A stretch of 57,709 nucleotides of DNA from NCBI RefSeq assembly GCF_000372725.1, contig NW_005196020.1:81419-139127 (forward strand), read 5' to 3'. This document shows positions 52,571-57,709 of the stretch, piece after piece. The notes under the pieces are model-generated. The model had not been told where the DNA came from, did not search any database, and saw only the letters and a program-made list of their open reading frames with translations. Within the stretch, counting starts at the first letter, position 1; every line of letters begins with the position of its first letter. This DNA is from Emiliania huxleyi CCMP1516. Taxonomy: Eukaryota; Haptophyta; Isochrysidales; Noelaerhabdaceae. The position numbers and the translations under genes are program-made.

Positions 52571-52916
52571 AGGTAGGAGCGTTTGCGGCGAGAGTCGGCG
52601 TTGTTCAGTGCTCAGTGGGGGTGTATGCGATTGCGCTTTGCGGCGCCCCGCCGCCCCGCCCCCGGGGGGCGCCCGCGTCGGATCTCTCCACACTCTCGCA
52701 CCGATCCCAGACAGGGAGTGTGTGTACGAGTACGTGTGTGTTATATTAAAATGCGCTCTTCTTCTCACGTGGTAGTCGTACAAAAGTAACTCTACATGTT
52801 GCGAACACGGCCAACTTGAGTGTCACATATTCCGGATTCGGAACCAGGGCGCTAGAGGGCTGAGTACTCGGCTCCTCTGGGGCGCGCGCCGCGGCTCTCA
52901 GTCTCACGCTCGTCTC

Positions 52917-53567
52917 TCATCTCTCGCGCTTCTGCCGCATCATCTCGTCGTAAGCGCGCTGGAGCTTGCCTCCCGAAAGCAGGTTCTCAAAGAAGCCTGG
53001 CGCCTGCTCGTCATCCTCACCCTCCACCCAGCCCTGCTCAGCGTACGGCAGCCGCAGGTCGAAGCGCTCGCCGTTATCATACTTGCCACCAACACCAAAC
53101 TCACCGCCGACGCCGAAAGAGGCCATGGGCATCGGGATGCCGCCCTTGGGCTCGTCCTCGTATCCCAGCGGATTCAGCTTTCCTTCCTTCTGGCGCTTCT
53201 TCCACTCCACCAACGGGTCCTCCTTGCCCCGCTGCCACGCGAACTTGTCCGCAAACGCCGCTGAGGACTCGCGGCGCCTCTTCTCGGTGGCACGCATGTA
53301 CTCAGCGGACGCCTTGGGATTCTTCCGGCGCGCCGCCACCTCCAGCTGCTCGGCGTACGCGCGGTCTATCTCCGCCTGCTTCTCCTCGTCGGGCTTGAAA
53401 AAGCTGGAGAAGAGCTCATTCAAGCTTGCGCTGACGGCCCCGCCCAGGCCGTCGCCCTGTGGTTGTTGCTCCTTGGCAACGAGCGGCGGCGCTCTGGCGC
53501 TTGTCTGCAGCGGAGCCAGCGGCACCGGCACCAGCGCGAAAGCGACAGCCAAAGCACCCTGCAACAT
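52917..53567 (-). CDS. putative plastid-targeted protein of unknown function
   Basis: 216 codons. The N-terminus MLQGALAVAFALVPVPLAPL is signal-peptide-like and is followed by QTSARAPPLVAK, resembling a bipartite plastid-targeting leader of algae with secondary plastids. The mature part has LNELFSSFFKPDEEKQAEID, a basic/acidic helical region (EYMRATEKRRRESSAAFADK) and a Gly-rich SFGVGGEFGVGGKYDNGERF segment, and ends AYDEMMRQKRER. No family is recognised. The start may instead be preceded by an intron, since TTGCAG|GG lies at the beginning. It is convergent with the EF-hand gene, with about 345 bases between them and no other feature seen. Confidence 0.6.
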   Translation of the reverse strand: MLQGALAVAFALVPVPLAPLQTSARAPPLVAKEQQPQGDGLGGAVSASLNELFSSFFKPDEEKQAEIDRAYAEQLEVAARRKNPKASAEYMRATEKRRRESSAAFADKFAWQRGKEDPLVEWKKRQKEGKLNPLGYEDEPKGGIPMPMASFGVGGEFGVGGKYDNGERFDLRLPYAEQGWVEGEDDEQAPGFFENLLSGGKLQRAYDEMMRQKRER

Positions 53568-53607
53568 ATATATGCACTGTTGCCTATATGCACTGTTGCC
53601 CTGTGCA

Positions 53608-53825
53608 ATGAGGGTCTGAAAAAGAATTTTCTTGTTTCGGCGTGCCGTCCTCCCATCCCTGACTTTTATGTTTTTGTTTTCTTTCTTGCACGGCCCTCTT
53701 AACCCCCCTTCCTCTCATAGGTACGAGTGAACTCGATCAACATCATGTCAGAGAACAAGACGGCAGTGAAGGTCGGCAATAACAAGATAACAAACACGGT
53801 ACAGGATCGAGGTGCACGCTGCAAT
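53608..53825. repeat. dispersed repeats C and D fragments
   Basis: 53615-53695 carries AAAAAGAATTTTC and CGTGCCGTCCTCCCATCCC ... TTTTCTTTCTTGC (family C). 53789-53823 is GATAACAAACACGGTACAGG then ATCGAGGTGCACGCTG (start of direct repeat D). Confidence 0.65.
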
Positions 53826-53948
53826 CCCCGATTTGAACCCGGGAACAAAACACTAGGCGAAGTGCTAGGCCGCGCGCCATGCAGCCCGGCAGCCCGCTGC
53901 GGCGCGGCCGGTCGATGAAGGTCAAACAACAAAACAACTCTAAAAAAA

Positions 53949-54508
53949 TGAAGGTCCCACGACCTGCTGCCCAACCGCGCGCGGGCGGCGGCATGGTTAC
54001 TCCCGCGGCTACCTGCTTCGCCGCTGTCGCCGTGGGCCTGCTCAATCTTGGCTATATCTGCGAGTAAATACCCGAGGAACTGTCAGCACTCCGCACACGG
54101 GAGTTGGAGGCGAGCCCTGAGGGCATAATGGTGGTGGCGGGCAGCTTCGGCGCCTACCTCGGCTTGCAGCCAGCCACCCATCTCGCGCCCGCGCCAAAAT
54201 GGCTCACGGTCGCCCTGCTGCTGCTACTCGCGCTCTGTGCTGATGCGGTACTCTGGGCCCCTCCGGCTCCAACCCTGGCTTCGCTGTGGTGCTTCTTACA
54301 CCCGCCGCTGCCGCTGCACTTTGGGGGTGGGCGGCTGACGTTCCCTCTGCCCACGATCGAGCACCCCTTCTGCGTGCCGCTCCTCGCGAGCGCTGCGGCT
54401 CTCGACTGTGCGCAGCACCTCGCGTCGAGGTGGACAGGCCCGTCTAGCGCCAGCGAGCAGCGCCTAAGCCCGTGTAGACGAGCGTTCTGGGCTGCTCCTG
54501 CCGTCTAG
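53949..54508 (+). pseudogene. small membrane protein with an in-frame stop
   Basis: The ATG at 53949 gives MKVPRPAAQPRAGGGMVTPA and a hydrophobic stretch to NLGYICE, then TAA (54065-54067). The same frame continues as IPEELSALRTRELEASPEGI, MVVAGSFGAYLGLQP and the helix LTVALLLLLALCADAVL, ending at TAG 54506-54508. The stop may be removed by an unrecognised intron, or the gene may be broken. The second part could also start at the ATG at 54128. No family is recognised. Confidence 0.35.
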
Positions 54509-55294
54509 CTCGCCTTGGCAAGGCACTCCCACGCCTCACGGGCCCACGGGAGAGCCGCCGGGGCGAGCCTCTGCCGCCCTCGAAGGAGACAGCGTGAGCT
54601 GTTTCCACACAACCACAGCAGGCTGGAAGTACCTCGCCAGAGCTCGCCTCCTCTTCCATGCCATGTGTCCGTGGCTATGTGGGTTGCGTGCGCCGAGCCC
54701 GACCCCTCCGAGGCTGCGGCGTGCGGGAGCTGCTTCCTATGTCCTGTGTGTCCTGTCTGTATGTTTATTTACGCGACTTTTGGCATTTGGCTCTCTTCTC
54801 TCGCTCTCCGACTGGGTACCCGACTCTTTCGTGCCGGGGCGGCCGTGGAATCGGAAGAGGCGGAGGGGCGCCGGATCTAGAGCTCTACAGCTCTACAGCG
54901 CTCTACAGCTCTACAGCTCTACAGCGCTCTACAGCTCTACAGCTCTACAGCGCTCCACTCGCTACATCCTCTACACCCTCCCTCACACCCTCAGAGTACT
55001 GACGTACACCCTGCTGCGCAAGACGGATCCTGGCTACTGCAGAAGTTTCCTGCCTCGACTCTTCACACTGTACGGAACCGTCGTCACATTTCGCGTTGTC
55101 GACGGGAGCTCTTTGGACCGGAATGATTTTTTGCAAAAATGGCAGGGGTTCTCAAAAACCACCACCCCACAGAGTGAACCCACAGCAAATCAATCGTTGT
55201 AATCTAGAGAGCCGTCGTGCCGCGGGACCTGCTGAATAGGGCGAATGGTCAATAGTCGGAAAAACATACGTCGCCAACTCGGGTAAGGAGTCAC
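54509..55294. other. intergenic with minisatellite
   Basis: Apart from the minisatellite at 54881-54956, only short unremarkable frames are present, for example one from 54594 to 55202 with no recognisable domain. Confidence 0.4.
54881..54956. repeat. 26-bp minisatellite, about three copies
   Basis: The unit is AGCTCTAC twice followed by AGCGCTCTAC. The core ACAGCTCTA equals the outer end of the MITE terminal repeat plus its TA flank, which may be coincidence. Confidence 0.85.
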
Positions 55295-56406
55295 CTACAG
55301 AAAAGTGTTGATGCATCGTCCTTCATCCGGGAAGTTATCACACCTACCGTGGTGCGTGCCCAGCCCCCCCTGTGTCACAAAAGGTGGCTTGTTGTTCGAG
55401 GGGTCGAACCAATCGCAGCTGTCTTCATTGCCCATCCTGGTCACCCACAGCTCTTTGAAGACTGCCCGCATCTCGTCATTTGAGAGCGGTCTGTTCCACG
55501 TGATGACCTCCACCACCTCAAAGTGGGATGGGAAACCCTTGGAAGGGTTTTGCTTGTAGTTCGGATTGATGTAGAGATGAATGGGCTCGTTGATCTGGTT
55601 GTTGGCATCCTGAGCGGTGTTGCTGGCAAACTGGACGTTGTTGGCGATCTTGATTTGGGAGTCGCCAGGCGTAGTAGGGGCGCTGTTCTGATCGCATAGC
55701 ACCAGCCACTGGTAGGTGTTGTCGTCGACTTGATTGTATGCCGCCCGTGGATGCACGTTGACACATCCGCCGTTCTGTCCGACACACCAGCATACGTCAG
55801 CGTAGGACCCCAAAATGTTGCAGTTGGGCCCCCATGAGCAGCCTCCTGACTGGCTGTAACCCGCCCGGTTGATGCCAACGGTTTGGCCCGAGTGGCCGTA
55901 TACAGATCGGATGCAACCTTCGAGCTTCATATCATAAGGCGGCCCGGTTTGGGCGTTGGTGCATCTATCTGTTTGGCCGGTCAGGACATCGTCCCTGCAC
56001 CCCGGCCCTACGCGCCCCGGGTAGCCATCCTTTTTCCAGTAGCGGGTGATGGAGCACATGGTGTACTCTTTCTGCAGCACGTTGCCAAAGTCCACGCCGT
56101 CCGTGTAAGTGTCTTTGAACCCGTCGTTCGCTAGCGCACCGCATGTAGGGCTGCTGAGACCGATCTCGCCCCGCAGAGCGACCACGCCCGGCTTTCCTTG
56201 ATTGATCACGTCCTGTGGATCGTTCACGGAGTTCTGCAGGCCATTGGTGTTGGAGGCACAGTTGGCGTTGCACTTGTCGCTTTGTGAAATGAGCTCCGCG
56301 TCGTGCCTATCTCCGCTGGGGTGGTTCGCCTCGTCTGGCCACACCAAGTTGTCATGCCTGACACGCCCACCAAAGCCTTGGAGTATTCCGAAATTCGGGA
56401 TCTCCT
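55295..56406 (-). CDS. LamG/concanavalin-like domain protein, 5' partial
   Basis: An open frame from about 56406 down to TAG (55295-55297). Cys-rich (CSITRYWKKDGYPGRVGPGC, then CIRSVYGHSGQTVGINRAGY and ADVCWCVGQNGGCVNVHP). A C-terminal segment, FEVVEVITWNRPLSNDEMRA, is typical of the last strand of LamG/concanavalin-like jellyrolls (ExxxWxRxLSxxEM). Such domains bind carbohydrates. No clear ATG is present: the upstream end overlaps the divergent gag-like gene that starts at 56354, so the 5' part was probably lost on insertion. It is visibly less GC-rich than neighbouring genes, has no introns, and may have a different origin. Confidence 0.55.
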
Positions 56407-57175
56407 ACATGGCGCTAAACAAGAAACTGATGCAATGGTGACGGAATGCAGTTTCGACCGTGCCGCCGCCCTCGACGGGCTTGCGGCGAACCTGGCCACT
56501 CTTCTCGAGTGGAGCCGACTGCATCACAGCGATGGCATCGGTTTCTTCCTCACTACGAATTGCGCTGTCTACATAGATAACATTGCGCCCACTGTTTGCT
56601 GCACCCAACACGATGCGGTGCGCTGCGCGCGCTACGAGCTGAAGCTGCTCAAGACGCGTGCCTTTGCCGACTTGCTCGAGTTCGTCGCCGATGACAGTCA
56701 GTCACCCACCGCCGATGATTTTGCGCAGGTCGGAACTGTCCACAAGACGGTCTCTGAGAGACAGGCTGCGGTTGTGGCCGAGATCGTCGTCTCCCAACGC
56801 GTCATCAAGCGGATCGACAACCTTGTCACCGAGGCGCTTCTCAAGGCCTTCTTTTCCGACGACGCGCTGCGGGCCATCTACCGCGAGAAGGCCGACAAGG
56901 TCAGTGGCGCTGGTGGCATTTCCGTTGCCCTTTTGGCTGCAATCCGCTCCGACATTGCTGGAGTTCGGCCGAAGCTCCAGAGGATCATCCTCGAGACTGT
57001 CGGCGTCAAGCCTTTTCTAGCTGCTGGTTTTGGCACTCAGAGTGGACGGGTCCACTCCGACTTTCGGCGGCGTGAGCGACGCCGTGCCGATCCGCGGGCG
57101 GGCAGCACCGCAAGCCGTATCTCGTCCTCGCCGCCGCCGTCGGCCTCGCCGCGTGGAGCGGGCTCGCCGGCTTGA
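56354..57175 (+). CDS. gag-like retrotransposon protein, N-terminal part
   Basis: The ATG at 56354 gives MPDTPTKALEYSEIRDLLHG, then a helical region with LLEWSRLHHSDGIGFFLTTN, LKLLKTRAFADLLEFVADD, RQAAVVAEIVVSQRVIKRID and GGISVALLAAIRSDIAG, up to FLAAGFGTQ. After about 57040 the sequence changes character and reaches TGA at 57173-57175. The same frame reopens at 57293 with the RGG/CCCH part. The start matches the gag-like frame at 39394, so this is a repeated family. A copia-type gag is likely, given the copia pol fragment at 46 kb, but linkage is not proven. Confidence 0.5.
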   Translation: MPDTPTKALEYSEIRDLLHGAKQETDAMVTECSFDRAAALDGLAANLATLLEWSRLHHSDGIGFFLTTNCAVYIDNIAPTVCCTQHDAVRCARYELKLLKTRAFADLLEFVADDSQSPTADDFAQVGTVHKTVSERQAAVVAEIVVSQRVIKRIDNLVTEALLKAFFSDDALRAIYREKADKVSGAGGISVALLAAIRSDIAGVRPKLQRIILETVGVKPFLAAGFGTQSGRVHSDFRRRERRRADPRAGSTASRISSSPPPSASPRGAGSPA

Positions 57176-57290
57176 CCTGAGCAACAACGCTCTCTCGGGC
57201 ACGCTGCCCCCGGATGTTGGCGCTCTTTCGCAGCTGTGCTCTTTACCCCATACCCCGCAAAAAGTCCGAACCCAGGCGCTCTTGGGTGGG
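57040..57290 (+). other. LRR-coding fragment inserted in the gag-like gene
   Basis: In a different frame this segment reads RRLDLSNNALSGTLPPDVGA then LSQLCSL, a textbook plant-type leucine-rich repeat (LxLSNNxLSGxLPPxVGxLxxL). It separates two gag-like blocks that share one frame. I read it as a captured host-gene piece. Confidence 0.55.
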
Positions 57291-57292
57291 CG

Positions 57293-57709
57293 ATGTCGGC
57301 CAGCAGCAGCACCGTAGTGCCCTTCGCTCGTCCGGCCAGCGCCGTGGTCCCACCTCCAAGCGAAGGCGACCCGTTGGCGAGTTGGTGGTTCTCCGAGAGC
57401 CCTCAGCTGCAGCACGGGCAGGGACACCGCGGTGGCCGCGATGGCGGCCGCAAGGGCGGCGGCGGCCGCGGCGGCGGCCGCAGCGGTGGCCGCCACGGAG
57501 GCGGACACGCTCGCGGCGGCCGTGGCGGCAAGGGTGATGCCCGTGGCGCAGCTGGCGGCGGCGGCGGCGGTGTCGGAGGCGGCCGTGCCGGGAAGGGCGT
57601 TGACGCCGCTGGCGCGCCGCAGCTCTGCCACTTCTTTGAGAAGGGGCGCTGCAAGAGCGGCTCGGCTTGCCAGTTCCTCCACCGGGCCTCTGCGGGAGAC
57701 CGCTCATCA
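57293..57709 (+). CDS. RGG-box and CCCH zinc finger, 3' partial
   Basis: The frame reads MSASSSTVVPFARPASAVVP, then a Gly/Arg/His-rich stretch, then LCHFFEKGRCKSGSACQFLH. This has C-x7-C-x5-C-x3-H spacing, a CCCH zinc finger that usually binds RNA. It runs off the end of the window. Being in frame with the gag-like part upstream, it is probably its nucleocapsid-like C-terminus. Confidence 0.55.
   Translation, partial: MSASSSTVVPFARPASAVVPPPSEGDPLASWWFSESPQLQHGQGHRGGRDGGRKGGGGRGGGRSGGRHGGGHARGGRGGKGDARGAAGGGGGGVGGGRAGKGVDAAGAPQLCHFFEKGRCKSGSACQFLHRASAGDRSS

Noticed and set aside
53815..53900. tRNA-like 3' half (GGGTTCAAATCGGGGATTGC on the minus strand)
   Set aside because: The canonical T-stem pairing fails and no matching 5' acceptor strand lies upstream. 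It is part of a dispersed repeat.

Overview
This is nuclear DNA from a eukaryote with a GC-rich genome, most probably a unicellular alga of the haptophyte type (Emiliania/Gephyrocapsa-like). The evidence is short introns with many GC-AG splice pairs, GC-rich codon use, Pro-rich and Glu-rich proteins, signs of a plastid-targeted protein, many microsatellites, and giant receptor-like proteins combining ephrin-receptor-type Cys repeats with a TIR domain. The taxon is inferred; no rRNA or organelle marker is present. One 794-base run of N (18823-19616) marks an assembly gap.

Layout. (1) 1-3240: a DNA transposon of about 2.8 kb (316-3154) with terminal inverted repeats, subterminal repeat arrays and a decayed reading frame, carrying a nested TA-flanked MITE, and apparently inserted in an LTR relic. 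(2) 3305-13753, minus strand: a receptor gene of about 2,700 codons in some 24 exons. (3) 14.6-26.5 kb: a spacer with a (GT)n tract, an endonuclease/exonuclease/phosphatase gene, a tandem duplication of the 3' end of a GON4L-like gene, that gene interrupted by the gap, a three-exon gene of unknown function, retroelement fragments, direct repeats and a perfect 33-bp hairpin. (4) 27341-37268, plus strand: the second receptor gene, 18 exons and about 2,860 codons, an inverted paralogue of the first. (5) 37.3-46.6 kb: gag-like and copia fragments, an intronless 840-residue single-pass membrane protein, microsatellites and decayed frames. (6) 46.6-53.6 kb: a signal-anchored FkbM-type methyltransferase, a decayed retroelement 3' end, a foldback element, an EF-hand protein and a putative plastid protein. 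(7) 53.7-57.7 kb: a small membrane protein, a minisatellite, a LamG-like partial gene and a copia-like gag gene with a CCCH zinc finger that runs off the window.

The main biological feature is the pair of head-to-head receptor genes, forming a large imperfect inverted repeat with arms of about 11 kb. Each predicted protein has a cytosolic-looking low-complexity N-terminus, hydrophobic anchors, a GDGWNG-motif domain, a right-handed beta-helix, a long GCC2/GCC3 Cys-rich stalk, a multi-pass membrane region and a C-terminal TIR domain that keeps the glutamate expected for NADase-type TIRs. The copies differ in the number of beta-helix exons (seven against one), the length of the Cys stalk, at least three intron presence/absence differences and the C-terminal end. 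This suggests a fast-evolving surface sensor family. A sensing or immune role is inference.

Exon coordinates come from reading splice sites by eye. Frame arithmetic closes exactly for the FkbM, EF-hand and plus-strand receptor models, which supports them; no transcript evidence was available.
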